From positions 115,991-179,990 of the IMG/VR virus record IMGVR_UViG_3300043395_000996: a stretch of DNA of 64,000 nucleotides. One strand, 5' to 3'. The notes under the pieces are model-generated. The model was not told the DNA's origin and did no database searches. It was given only the letters and a program-made list of their open reading frames with translations. Below, piece after piece: positions 52,606-61,778 of this stretch; within the stretch, counting starts at the first letter, position 1; the number at the start of each line of letters is the position of its first letter. This DNA is from a virus. The position numbers and the translations under genes were made by a program.

Positions 52606-53793
52606 TTATGTATCAAATCTAATAATAAAGTTTACAGGTATATCTGGTTCTGATTTAATAGGTTGTGGTAATTTTGCTACTGCTACCAAATCCATATCAT
52701 CATCATATAATCCGATTGTGGTTATAAATGGAGCAAGGAATGAACCCGTTGAATCCATAGAACCACTTAAATCGTAATGTTCGAATCCGGCGAATTTATT
52801 AGAATCAACTGATGATGTAAATCGATAATCCAACTCATTTCCATTATCTAATATAGATTTTTTACGAATATATTTTACACCAGGTTTTGTTATTGTTTGA
52901 TATATTTTACCATCCGAACCTATTAATTTTTCGGTTTCTTTTCCTACTTCTACAATTGCAGATGGATTTTGTGAAACATTAAATTCATCTTTATTAACAA
53001 TTAACAAATATTCATGTTCATAAATAGTTTGAGTAGATTTGTAACTTAAATCAAATGATGCAGTTAATATTTCTTCAACATCCTTTGTTATTACCAATAT
53101 ACCTTGATTATAAAATACATTACCAACTTTATAGTCTGCAGCAGAACCTATTAAGAATGGCATTTGTTTTACTTTCAATTTGCCAGTATTGATATCAAAT
53201 GATATCAATTGCATTTCGTAAGTATTTCCTTCATATTTTAATGTCAATGTATCATTTTGAATATCCATATCATCCAATCCGTTTAAAAACGTAGTATGAT
53301 ATTCTACACCATTTATATCTTCAAATAATAATTGATTAAATGAACCCGTATCAAATCCAGCTATTAAAGATGTTACACTAACCGAATCTCCGCTAGCATC
53401 TATTAAATTACCATTCTCATCATCGATAAATATTTTAGCCGATGAAGCATCGTTCAATATTAATGAACCCTTTTTAATTCCTTCCCCAACATATATTTGT
53501 GGAATAGAAAGTATTTTTGCATTTGACCCCAAATATCTTTCACCTGCACTACTTGTATCATATAAATTAGTTTTTGAACCCAATCTATAAAACGGATTAT
53601 CTTCGTTTCCATTATAAAATGCTGAACGTAGTGTTCCGTAGATTGAATTTTTGGGATATAAGCCGGAGAATTCGGATGAAGATACGTTGGCTTCTAATAA
53701 TGTAATCTCCGTAGAGTTTTCATCAAAGCTCCAATTCTTATACGCCTTAAACGGGCGAATACTAATATCTGATTTAGGTATTCTTTTTAACAT
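52606..53793 (-). CDS. tail/baseplate structural protein
   Basis: 395 residues, beta-rich, starting MLKRIPKSDISIRPFKAYKN. Its C-terminus (FITTIGLYDDDMDLVAVAKL, then PQPIKSEPDIPVNFIIRFD) is related to that of the next upstream gene product (YITTVGLYNDANELLAVAKT...). The two probably share a C-terminal structural fold and an assembly partner. A late core lies only 6 nt before the ATG, so the mRNA may have almost no leader. Precise T4 equivalent not recognised. Confidence 0.65.
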   Translation of the reverse strand: MLKRIPKSDISIRPFKAYKNWSFDENSTEITLLEANVSSSEFSGLYPKNSIYGTLRSAFYNGNEDNPFYRLGSKTNLYDTSSAGERYLGSNAKILSIPQIYVGEGIKKGSLILNDASSAKIFIDDENGNLIDASGDSVSVTSLIAGFDTGSFNQLLFEDINGVEYHTTFLNGLDDMDIQNDTLTLKYEGNTYEMQLISFDINTGKLKVKQMPFLIGSAADYKVGNVFYNQGILVITKDVEEILTASFDLSYKSTQTIYEHEYLLIVNKDEFNVSQNPSAIVEVGKETEKLIGSDGKIYQTITKPGVKYIRKKSILDNGNELDYRFTSSVDSNKFAGFEHYDLSGSMDSTGSFLAPFITTIGLYDDDMDLVAVAKLPQPIKSEPDIPVNFIIRFDT

Positions 53794-53799
53794 ATCACA

Positions 53800-53808
53800 T
53801 ATAAATAT
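53800..53808 (-). promoter_or_regulatory. late-promoter-like core ATATTTATA
   Basis: ATATTTATA on the minus strand, directly after the terminator at 53819-53843 and 6 nt before the ATG at 53793. Confidence 0.5.
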
Positions 53809-53818
53809 CTTATTAATG

Positions 53819-53843
53819 AAAAACCCAATCCTTTGAGATTGGG
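53819..53843 (-). terminator. intrinsic terminator between structural genes
   Basis: On the minus strand CCCAATC / GATTGGG (53843-53837 with 53830-53824), loop of six, followed by five T residues. It lies about 32 bases after the stop of the 414-residue structural gene. Confidence 0.85.
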
Positions 53844-53874
53844 CTTTCAGTTTTATATTTAGATTGTTCTCTGA

Positions 53875-55119
53875 TTAGAAATCTAATTTAACCTTAATAG
53901 AAACTTCTTTATCAAATGATTTTTCAATCGGTTTAGAAGTTTTTGCTACTGCTAATAATTCATTTGCATCATTGTATAAACCTACAGTTGTAATATAAAC
54001 ATGCGGGTCTTTTTCAAACGTTGCTTGAACAAATTGGCCAGTTGAGCCAGTTACGAATGTTGGGTTGTTTGAGAAGTTAAACTCTCTATTGTTTGCTCTT
54101 ACGAAGTAATGTGAAGTAGAAACGTTTTCAGTTCTACGAGCTTGGAAATCGTTTCCATTATCTAATGCTTTTAACAATGCTACACCACCAAAGTTTGCAC
54201 CTCTATTGATGTGGTATGTAGATGCTGCTGAAGATGTTGCTGCTGCTAATGCTCCTCCAACTGATGCTGATAAAGCGGTTGGATTTAATAAGATAACTCC
54301 CATATCAGGATAGAATAAACCATATCCTTGCTTTGTGTAAGTATCAGAATATTGTGCAACTGATGCAGTTGTAGCAACTCCAATATTTAATGAACCACTA
54401 ACTAAATTGTAAACTCTACCTGAAGCAGTTACATTTTCATCAGTTGCTCCACTATCATCAATCAAAGTTACAGTACCAGCGGTACCTGTTAATGTGATTG
54501 AAATGTTACCCGGGTCTAATCTTTCTTTGTATCTAGCTCTATTGATATTGATTACATAGAAGTTTGATAAATCGTATGCTGCTGCAGTTGAACCACTATA
54601 TACACTAAATGCGTTATCACCACTTCCTAACAATACGTTTTTATATTGGTTGAAAGTTGCGATTGTAGATAATGTTGAATTATCATCTTGTGTTAAAGTT
54701 GGTGCACCATATCCATTCACATCACCATAAGCGATTGAGAATTGAACTTCTGATGCTTCAGATGAAGTTAATCCATTATATACATCAATGTAGTATTTAC
54801 CACTTGTAGATGCTACTTGCGCTGAAGATGTATAAGTTGAATCTACTGATAATGAACCAGTATCACCACTCCATATACCTGAAGTTACAACTTCCGTTCT
54901 GTTAGTTACTTTATCGATGGCGCCAAACTTCTTATAAATTCCGTTTGATATTGTTGTCGAATCGGAGCTGATTTGTTCACCCGTTCCTAAAAATTGGTTC
55001 ATTAATTTAACCAATTCGTTAGTATCGATAGGTGTACCTGCTGTATTTGCTGCGCCTGCTAAATACTGCGAAATGTTACTTGCTAAAAGCGCTCCTCTAT
55101 TATCTCTTATTACTGCCAT
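53875..55119 (-). CDS. tail structural protein (sheath/baseplate-associated)
   Basis: 414 residues, starting MAVIRDNRGALLASNISQYL. The body is rich in Ser, Thr, Gly and Ala and looks like a secreted-virion beta structure (TLTGTAGTVTLIDDSGATDE). The C-terminus YITTVGLYNDANELLAVAKT then SKPIEKSFDKEVSIKVKLD is a block I recall in tail-associated proteins of other T4-like environmental phages. A terminator follows. Exact position in the tail unknown. Confidence 0.65.
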   Translation of the reverse strand: MAVIRDNRGALLASNISQYLAGAANTAGTPIDTNELVKLMNQFLGTGEQISSDSTTISNGIYKKFGAIDKVTNRTEVVTSGIWSGDTGSLSVDSTYTSSAQVASTSGKYYIDVYNGLTSSEASEVQFSIAYGDVNGYGAPTLTQDDNSTLSTIATFNQYKNVLLGSGDNAFSVYSGSTAAAYDLSNFYVININRARYKERLDPGNISITLTGTAGTVTLIDDSGATDENVTASGRVYNLVSGSLNIGVATTASVAQYSDTYTKQGYGLFYPDMGVILLNPTALSASVGGALAAATSSAASTYHINRGANFGGVALLKALDNGNDFQARRTENVSTSHYFVRANNREFNFSNNPTFVTGSTGQFVQATFEKDPHVYITTVGLYNDANELLAVAKTSKPIEKSFDKEVSIKVKLDF

Positions 55120-55127
55120 AGTTTATA

Positions 55128-55751
55128 TTATTGAACGTATGTTACGGTTACCGGAATTGTTTGTGAACCACCCGTTTCGTTACCATAAACAGTTATAGTT
55201 GTTTTGATAGTCGAAGTTAATGATGGGTTTGGAATAAATTTGAAAGTTAATCCTTTTGCGATTGCTGCTGTTGCAGATACATCATCTCCAATAAATACTG
55301 GTACTGAACCAATATCAGATGATACACCTTCACCAATGATATCTCCGGCATTTTTATTAGATAAAACGATAGTATATCCTATTGTTCTATTACCTGCTGG
55401 CGATGTTGTTGGTGATAATGCAACTTCACCACTTTTTTGATTAACTGAAATGTTAGGAACACCAAATTCTACAACTGGGATTCTTGTAGTATTTTTTGGT
55501 AAAGTTACCAACTTATACTTCATTACTTGCGTTTCATCCGGATTTGCTTCTAATACTGGCATATTTTTAATTGCCGCATCATAATAAGCACTTCCAAGTG
55601 GATGAGCCGGTTCGTATAAAGAATAATCAACCTCATCATCTGCTAAAGCAAATTGAGTGATGTTTAATCCTTGTCCAGCTGCTAATTTTTCTCTTCCTTT
55701 TTTAGTAAGAATCGCATCTACTGTCAATTCTGAATTACTTAAATATCCCAT
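55128..55751 (-). CDS. tail/baseplate structural protein
   Basis: 207 residues. The start MGYLSNSELTVDAILTKKGR then EKLAAGQGLNITQFALADDE is a conserved block in environmental T4-like phages, where it is found next to the preceding type of protein. The C-terminal half is a beta-sandwich-like Ig region (TFKFIPNPSLTSTIKTTITV). Its own late core lies 28 nt upstream. It lies 8 bases from the next gene, with which it is probably co-expressed. Confidence 0.65.
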   Translation of the reverse strand: MGYLSNSELTVDAILTKKGREKLAAGQGLNITQFALADDEVDYSLYEPAHPLGSAYYDAAIKNMPVLEANPDETQVMKYKLVTLPKNTTRIPVVEFGVPNISVNQKSGEVALSPTTSPAGNRTIGYTIVLSNKNAGDIIGEGVSSDIGSVPVFIGDDVSATAAIAKGLTFKFIPNPSLTSTIKTTITVYGNETGGSQTIPVTVTYVQ

Positions 55752-55779
55752 AATTTATATTATTATATCTTTTGTTAAT

Positions 55780-55788
55780 TATAAATAT
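55780..55788 (-). promoter_or_regulatory. late-promoter-like core ATATTTATA
   Basis: ATATTTATA on the minus strand, 28 nt before the ATG at 55751, in the gap after the 1558-residue protein gene. Confidence 0.5.
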
Positions 55789-55806
55789 ATTATTTTTAAA
55801 ATTCCG

Positions 55807-58800
55807 TTATTCTACTTCCAAAATTGGTTCGTTAGCTGCTCTACCTGCTTTATTAACTTTCAATGTATTTGGATTAGTTACGAATGTTTCAATTGGTGAA
55901 CTACCATCTAATGTAGTTGCTGCAGTGTTTTTTGAACCTTTATAGAAAGAATTTTGTAATCCTCTCGTTAAATCGGTTGTATTTCTATAATGTGTTGGCA
56001 AATATCCATTTAATGGTTTTACATCTATAATATTTCCACCAATAGATGGAACATATGAGCCAGAGAATGGTTGGATATTTAATTTAGTTTCGGTATATGT
56101 TTGTATATCTGAAACAAAACCTCCTCTCGGGTCACCCATTCCCGTAGCCGAAGCCGTTACTGCAAATTTTGCTACAATTCTTTCTTTCTCTTCAGTTACT
56201 AATTGAACTCTAACTCTTTCTTTTGTTAGTTTTCCATTTTTATCAAAATATGTTCTTATAGCAGAACCATTTTGTGCATATATACCAAATCCAATTTCTT
56301 CATATGCAGTTTGTCCAACTACTTTGGATATATCATAAATATCAATTTCAGTTAATATTGTTGGATTATCCAATTTAGCGTTTATACTTACATCTTTAGA
56401 ATAAACTTCTCCTTCCACATTGGTATTTGAATTATAATCATATTCACTTTCTAATTGATAATTCTCTCCTATTAATTGATTATTTAATGTAGAATCAATT
56501 AGTGTTTCGTATTGATTATTTTCACCTATTAATTTTTCCGATAAATTTGCGTTCAATACAACATCGTGCTGATTATTTTCAGCCATCGTTAATATATGTT
56601 TAGTTGTATCTATTAACGATTCTTTTTGATAATCTTCTCCCGTTGGTTTAGTATGTGGAACTTTACTTCTTTCTAAAAAGTGTGGTTCAATTAATAAACC
56701 AGTAGTTGCTTTAACTCTAGCCGGCAACATCTTCTTAATATCTTCAAACATTGATTTCTCATATAGTTTGATTAAGTTGATGTATGCGTAAATATCTCTA
56801 CCATCGAATCTTTGGAAATAATATTTTCTCAAAGAATCTAATTTAGAATATGTAGATTTGTAGTTATCAGATGGGTCACCAATGTAATCATCTAAATTAA
56901 TACCACCAAATGATTTAGCAATATCAATATTCAACTCTTTTGTTGGAGAGAAGAATAATCCAACTCTATTTGAATCGGTTGGTGATTGGTCGAATGCTTT
57001 TTTAGTTGCTCTACCTTTTGAAGATAAATCGGAAACCAATGTTTGTGATTCGAATCTAACTTTATTTGTAGAATAACGAGATGAACCTGCATCAGGCATC
57101 GATAATACAACACTTCTATCGATTGCTTCAAATTGATATGGGTATGTATTTACATTTTCAAATCCACTTACCGATGCTGATAATAGTGGTGTTACGTTTT
57201 CCGAATATAATGGAGAATTTGAACCATTCTCATAATCATTTCTTGTCAAACTACCACTAAAGTATATATTAGTATCAACATTTATTAATGATTGAGTAGC
57301 GTGTAAATTTTTTGGATATTCAAAATCTAAACGGAAATATAAATCATCCGTTGAAGATGAAGTATGATTACCATTAATCATTTCAGGGAATGAAACGTGC
57401 TCAAAGAATCTACCATTTGCCAATACTTCCGACCATAAACGGAATTCATCTACACTACCACTATAATTACCTCCTAATTTAATAGTAGAACCATTATTCC
57501 AATTTGTTGGAGATTGATTACTAATTGTTTCTTGGAATATTGTTCTTTCTTTTTTAGCTTGTCTTAAAGATAATTGTAAACCATCTTCCGAACCACTATG
57601 AACCATTATACCAAAGAAATCACCATTAAATAATGGTAACAATGATGATGTTATTGAATTTGAATCTGAATAATTAAATATTGCTTTACCATAATCCGAA
57701 TTTAAAGAACCGCTCAATTGAACATTCCATCCACTACCCGAAATAAGAGTTTGTGTTTGGTTTAATTTATTTGGTTTAATAAATAATTCAATTGTATTTG
57801 GTTTTCTACCTTTATCGGTATTTTTCCATTCCATTTCAATCGAAGATGTTAAATTCATCTTCAATGCGGTAGTTATATTATCAAATTCATATTTAGATTT
57901 TGAATCGGCATGTATTTCTGGTCCGCCAAATTCTAAAATTGAAAGATTTGATGATGGGATACCATAACAAGCTAATAAAGCGTAAACACCCTTCCTTGTA
58001 CCTTTATGTTTTAATAAATAAGGTAAGTTGTTTACAATTCTTCTCCAAACTTCATTTGTTCTAGCTTTAGCAGGATTTGATTCTATTTCGTTTCCTTCTG
58101 AATCTTGTCCGAACACATATTTCCATAAGTTTGCATCTGCTGCAAGATTTTTTGCATCCCATCCAAATGATTGTAATGTATCATACAATAATTTATCAGA
58201 AATTCCGTTAGAAGAATTATAACCCAATCCTCTACTCTTCTCAATTGCCTTTGTATAATAGTAAATGTTATCAAAATGCTGACCAATCATTGAAGTGAAC
58301 AATAAGAATTGGTCATTTTCTTCATTATTTACAATGTATTGAGGGATATTATTCTGAACCCAATTTGGGTTTTCAATATCAAAATCTTCAGCTAATGTAA
58401 TAATCGTATCATACCAATTACCAACTTCAGCTTGAGTTGATGCTATTCTTTGCGTTCCATTATATGGCCAACTTAATGAAGATGATGTATATAAAAACTT
58501 TTCAAATCCATCAAATCCATTTACTAATTGGTCTTTTTTAAGTTGTTGTCTTTCTCTTTCTTGTACTGCTGCAATTGATGAAGTGTGAGCTAATCCCGTT
58601 GGATTTACATATGATGCTGATATAGCAGTTTCATAAACTTCTATCAATTGTACTTTATATACAAAGTTATCTACTCTTTCTTTTGCAGAGCTGAAGTGTA
58701 CAAAGTTATCCCATAAATATGTAGAACCACTTGCATATTGAATATTTAAATCATCAGTATTTACCAATGAAGAACTTAAATATTGCGATACTAATTGAGA

Positions 58801-60483
58801 TGAGCTTGAAACGGATGCGTTTAATATCAATGAATCCAATGATTCAAAATTTGTAGATTGACCCGTTGTAAAATCAACATCTAAATCAAAATTAGGTCCT
58901 TTTAATGGCGGACAATGTAAATTATCCTGCTCCGTTAATACAATCGTTTCAACTAATGGATTTGCCATCATTTTGGTAATCCAAAGAGTTGTATTGTTTG
59001 CTATATTAGCAGATAAAGGTGAATATAATTTTAAAATTAAAGATTTAACTTCATCTTCGGGCTTTACAAATATGTTACCCAATTCATCTTCTGATTTTTT
59101 GGATAATGTCCAATTATCCTCTTCCCAAGAAGAAATTAAACTTTGCTCATCATCTCCAAAATTTCCTAAATGAGTTAAATATTTACTTTCTTTATCCGGC
59201 TCTACGATTTTTAAAGATGTTGCAAATGCTTCAAATAAAGCAGAACTAATCATGGATTCATCTAAAAATATAGATGGTAAATCTAAATTAGTTACTATTT
59301 CATAGTCGTTACCAATTAATTCCTCTACACCACCTCTATTGAATGGTTTGAATTTTAATGTAATATCTTTACTACCAACCCAATTTGGATAAGATTCTTT
59401 TAATTTCTTTAGATTGATTTTAAAAGAGCCATTTGATGGTAATGAAGATAAAAATGGAACATATGAACCATCTTTTACTTTTAATATCACATTAACGCTT
59501 GTAGTTGAATATGATGAGTATTTTACTTCATATTCTAAATTGTAATCCGAAAACGCAGGTACTACTAATTTATCAACACTAACTACTTCGGTAATTGATG
59601 GAAAATCATTTACAGAAGAATATGTTATTAATATTTCTTTTCTTACACCTGCTCCGTATGAATTACCAATTGGTACGATTAAAATCTTTTTAGTACCATA
59701 AACTTCTGCAAAGTTTTTTTGAAAATAAACTTTAAATTGTTTATCAGATGCTGGCACATCCACATAATCGTTTTCTGAAAAATATACTCTAACAAAATCT
59801 GCGTTTTGAGATGCAAATGGTATTATAGTTTCTTTTTCAGTATCGGATTCTTTTACATAAACATTATATGTATCAGAATTTAATGTTAAAGTTGGTTCTG
59901 CGAATTTAATTACTTTCTCCAATTTAACAGCAACAATAATACTTTCACCTAATGATGATGCCGGTATTGAAAATGCGTAATTTTGTTTTGTTAGTTTACT
60001 GAAATCAAATGATACGTTGTTTCCGGCATTTTTAGTTAAACCATTGTATATTCCAACAATAGAATAACCATCTGGTAAATTTCCATTTACTTGAAGATTT
60101 ACTTTACCACCATTTAAAACATTTCTAGTTATTTGACCGGTTGCTGCGTTTCTACCACTAATAGTTTTACTATCAACTATTAAATCATCGGAAGTTACAA
60201 TATCATATTTTAATGATAAAGCAGAACCAATTTCGTTATCCAAATTTGATGCAAATACAATTTCATAATTGATATTTGGATTTGGGTTAGAAATCGTTTG
60301 TTTTTCAATTATCTCAATTGGTTGTAAAATCGGATTAGTTATTGGAGTAATTGGATATGTGATTGGTCCTACTTCGGGCACATAATTTCCACCACCGGTT
60401 TCGCCAACGGTATTTAAAACATCGAATGGAATTCCTCCATTGTTGTTAGGGTCATTTGAAAGTAAATCTATTGCTTTTTCCAA
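55807..60483 (-). CDS. large baseplate/tail protein with LamG-like domain
   Basis: 1558 residues. The start is unusual: no ATG exists near the beginning, and the only standard start after the upstream in-frame stop is TTG 60483. A block NEVWRRIVNNLPYLLKHKGT then RKGVYALLACYGIPSSNLSI (about 815-855) is conserved in large structural proteins of T4-like environmental phages. A LamG-like domain follows (about 905-1045, ending SGSVDEFRLWSEVL). A short tandem repeat lies at about 1301-1372. Possibly a baseplate wedge component of gp7 size class, but homology to gp7 is not visible to me. Confidence 0.7.
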   Translation of the reverse strand: MEKAIDLLSNDPNNNGGIPFDVLNTVGETGGGNYVPEVGPITYPITPITNPILQPIEIIEKQTISNPNPNINYEIVFASNLDNEIGSALSLKYDIVTSDDLIVDSKTISGRNAATGQITRNVLNGGKVNLQVNGNLPDGYSIVGIYNGLTKNAGNNVSFDFSKLTKQNYAFSIPASSLGESIIVAVKLEKVIKFAEPTLTLNSDTYNVYVKESDTEKETIIPFASQNADFVRVYFSENDYVDVPASDKQFKVYFQKNFAEVYGTKKILIVPIGNSYGAGVRKEILITYSSVNDFPSITEVVSVDKLVVPAFSDYNLEYEVKYSSYSTTSVNVILKVKDGSYVPFLSSLPSNGSFKINLKKLKESYPNWVGSKDITLKFKPFNRGGVEELIGNDYEIVTNLDLPSIFLDESMISSALFEAFATSLKIVEPDKESKYLTHLGNFGDDEQSLISSWEEDNWTLSKKSEDELGNIFVKPEDEVKSLILKLYSPLSANIANNTTLWITKMMANPLVETIVLTEQDNLHCPPLKGPNFDLDVDFTTGQSTNFESLDSLILNASVSSSSQLVSQYLSSSLVNTDDLNIQYASGSTYLWDNFVHFSSAKERVDNFVYKVQLIEVYETAISASYVNPTGLAHTSSIAAVQERERQQLKKDQLVNGFDGFEKFLYTSSSLSWPYNGTQRIASTQAEVGNWYDTIITLAEDFDIENPNWVQNNIPQYIVNNEENDQFLLFTSMIGQHFDNIYYYTKAIEKSRGLGYNSSNGISDKLLYDTLQSFGWDAKNLAADANLWKYVFGQDSEGNEIESNPAKARTNEVWRRIVNNLPYLLKHKGTRKGVYALLACYGIPSSNLSILEFGGPEIHADSKSKYEFDNITTALKMNLTSSIEMEWKNTDKGRKPNTIELFIKPNKLNQTQTLISGSGWNVQLSGSLNSDYGKAIFNYSDSNSITSSLLPLFNGDFFGIMVHSGSEDGLQLSLRQAKKERTIFQETISNQSPTNWNNGSTIKLGGNYSGSVDEFRLWSEVLANGRFFEHVSFPEMINGNHTSSSTDDLYFRLDFEYPKNLHATQSLINVDTNIYFSGSLTRNDYENGSNSPLYSENVTPLLSASVSGFENVNTYPYQFEAIDRSVVLSMPDAGSSRYSTNKVRFESQTLVSDLSSKGRATKKAFDQSPTDSNRVGLFFSPTKELNIDIAKSFGGINLDDYIGDPSDNYKSTYSKLDSLRKYYFQRFDGRDIYAYINLIKLYEKSMFEDIKKMLPARVKATTGLLIEPHFLERSKVPHTKPTGEDYQKESLIDTTKHILTMAENNQHDVVLNANLSEKLIGENNQYETLIDSTLNNQLIGENYQLESEYDYNSNTNVEGEVYSKDVSINAKLDNPTILTEIDIYDISKVVGQTAYEEIGFGIYAQNGSAIRTYFDKNGKLTKERVRVQLVTEEKERIVAKFAVTASATGMGDPRGGFVSDIQTYTETKLNIQPFSGSYVPSIGGNIIDVKPLNGYLPTHYRNTTDLTRGLQNSFYKGSKNTAATTLDGSSPIETFVTNPNTLKVNKAGRAANEPILEVE
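56370..56583 (-). repeat. in-protein tandem repeat (about 20 residues each)
   Basis: Within the 1558-residue protein, units around AENNQHDVVLNANLSEKLI, GENNQYETLIDSTLNNQLI and GENYQLESEYDYNSNTNV, then a weaker GEVYSKDVSINAKLDNP. The repeating core is G-E-N-x-Q-x-E. Possibly a solenoid or a stack of strands. Confidence 0.6.
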
Positions 60484-60496
60484 ACTAATTCTTTAT

Positions 60497-60505
60497 TATA
60501 AATAT
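60497..60505 (-). promoter_or_regulatory. late-promoter-like core ATATTTATA
   Basis: ATATTTATA on the minus strand, 13 nt before the TTG start at 60483. An 18-base context around it is identical to that of the fibre promoter at 46898-46906. Confidence 0.55.
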
Positions 60506-60518
60506 CTTAATGATTATT

Positions 60519-61772
60519 TTATTTATAGTTGTATGTATTTCTTACAAATTTATCAAAATTTGTAATTCCACCATTTTCATTTACACCGGTATCTATCATA
60601 CCACCACCGCCTCCGCCGCCGCCAGTAGATGGTGGTAATACGGGTGTAGGCTCTGGTAGATTAATAACCGGAGTTGGTTGTGGTTCTAATGGAGCTGGTA
60701 GGGTTATCTTTTTCTCAATGACTTCAACAATTGGTGGTAATTCACTAACACCCCCAATATTTACATTAACAGAATCTGATGTAAATACATTTCTTTTTAT
60801 TTCGTTATATGTATTGAAAGTATTTAAATTATCTTGTATTTGCTTTCTCAATTCAACTACTGCAAACTCTTTTGGTAATTGATTGAATTCCACACTTCTT
60901 CTTTTCAATCTTTTTATATTGAAAGATATACAATTATTTAATATAGATTGTATTTGTGCCATCAATTCGGTAAAATCATATTTATCACAATCATCAAATC
61001 TCTCTTCAGATTTTTTACCAAAATTAGATTGTGTTATATCGTAATATCTATTATTTAACCAATTATGAATACTATCTCTAAAATTTTCAAATATTCTAGT
61101 TCTAAATGATTGAAAATCTCTTATTCCAAAATCGTTTCTCAATATTGAAATAAAATCATTTCCAAATTTATTAACCATCATATCATCGATTTTAGTTAAT
61201 AATTTGGTTTCAAATGAATCTAGCGAATCTAATATGTTTTTCTTATAGTATTTAAAATCCGCATTTAATTTAACCAAATCATCAAATTGTTTTTTTGTAT
61301 GATTAGTTATATTTTTATCAGTTACTTTCAATGGAATAACTCGTATCTCTTCTCTCGATGGAGATATTTCGTGTATCCAAACTCTAGTCAATTCATTATC
61401 AGTTCCTACACTATTTCTTACAAAATTAATATTAACTTTAAAAATACCATTTGTGAATCCAATAGTATTTAATAATTTCTCAATATCAATTGCTAATTCT
61501 TTTTGACCACCTTTATTTGTTATTTGATAAAGATAATTTTTAATATCGGATGTTTTGATGTAAGCAACTTTGTTTCCCGATTTTTGTGGTAATAAATTAT
61601 TATTAACATCATAAACGGAAACTTCCATTACATCATACTTACAATCACCAAATTCGGTATCATCGATTTGATTTTGATTGACAATAAACAAATCATCGGC
61701 TTGAAGAAACTTACCTTCATTTTCCGAATTAGTGTTAATTGATTCTATATTTGTATATTTCTTAATGCTCAT
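60519..61772 (-). CDS. tail/baseplate structural protein with Pro/Gly-rich tail
   Basis: 417 residues. The N-terminal half is beta-rich (KYDVMEVSVYDVNNNLLPQK), the middle helical (DFQSFRTRIFENFRDSIHNW). The C-terminus contains a proline stretch (LEPQPTPVINLPEPTPVLPP) followed by eight glycines, a flexible linker before a short terminal motif (NFDKFVRNTYNYK). The linker may tether the terminal peptide to the adjacent large protein. No T4 equivalent recognised. It overlaps nothing and follows the coiled-coil gene by 6 bases. Confidence 0.6.
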   Translation of the reverse strand: MSIKKYTNIESINTNSENEGKFLQADDLFIVNQNQIDDTEFGDCKYDVMEVSVYDVNNNLLPQKSGNKVAYIKTSDIKNYLYQITNKGGQKELAIDIEKLLNTIGFTNGIFKVNINFVRNSVGTDNELTRVWIHEISPSREEIRVIPLKVTDKNITNHTKKQFDDLVKLNADFKYYKKNILDSLDSFETKLLTKIDDMMVNKFGNDFISILRNDFGIRDFQSFRTRIFENFRDSIHNWLNNRYYDITQSNFGKKSEERFDDCDKYDFTELMAQIQSILNNCISFNIKRLKRRSVEFNQLPKEFAVVELRKQIQDNLNTFNTYNEIKRNVFTSDSVNVNIGGVSELPPIVEVIEKKITLPAPLEPQPTPVINLPEPTPVLPPSTGGGGGGGGMIDTGVNENGGITNFDKFVRNTYNYK

Positions 61773-61778
61773 ATTCTA

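Noticed and set aside
60529-60882. Plus-strand frame with a polyproline run.
   Set aside because: It is the complement of the glycine run in the structural gene at 60519-61772.
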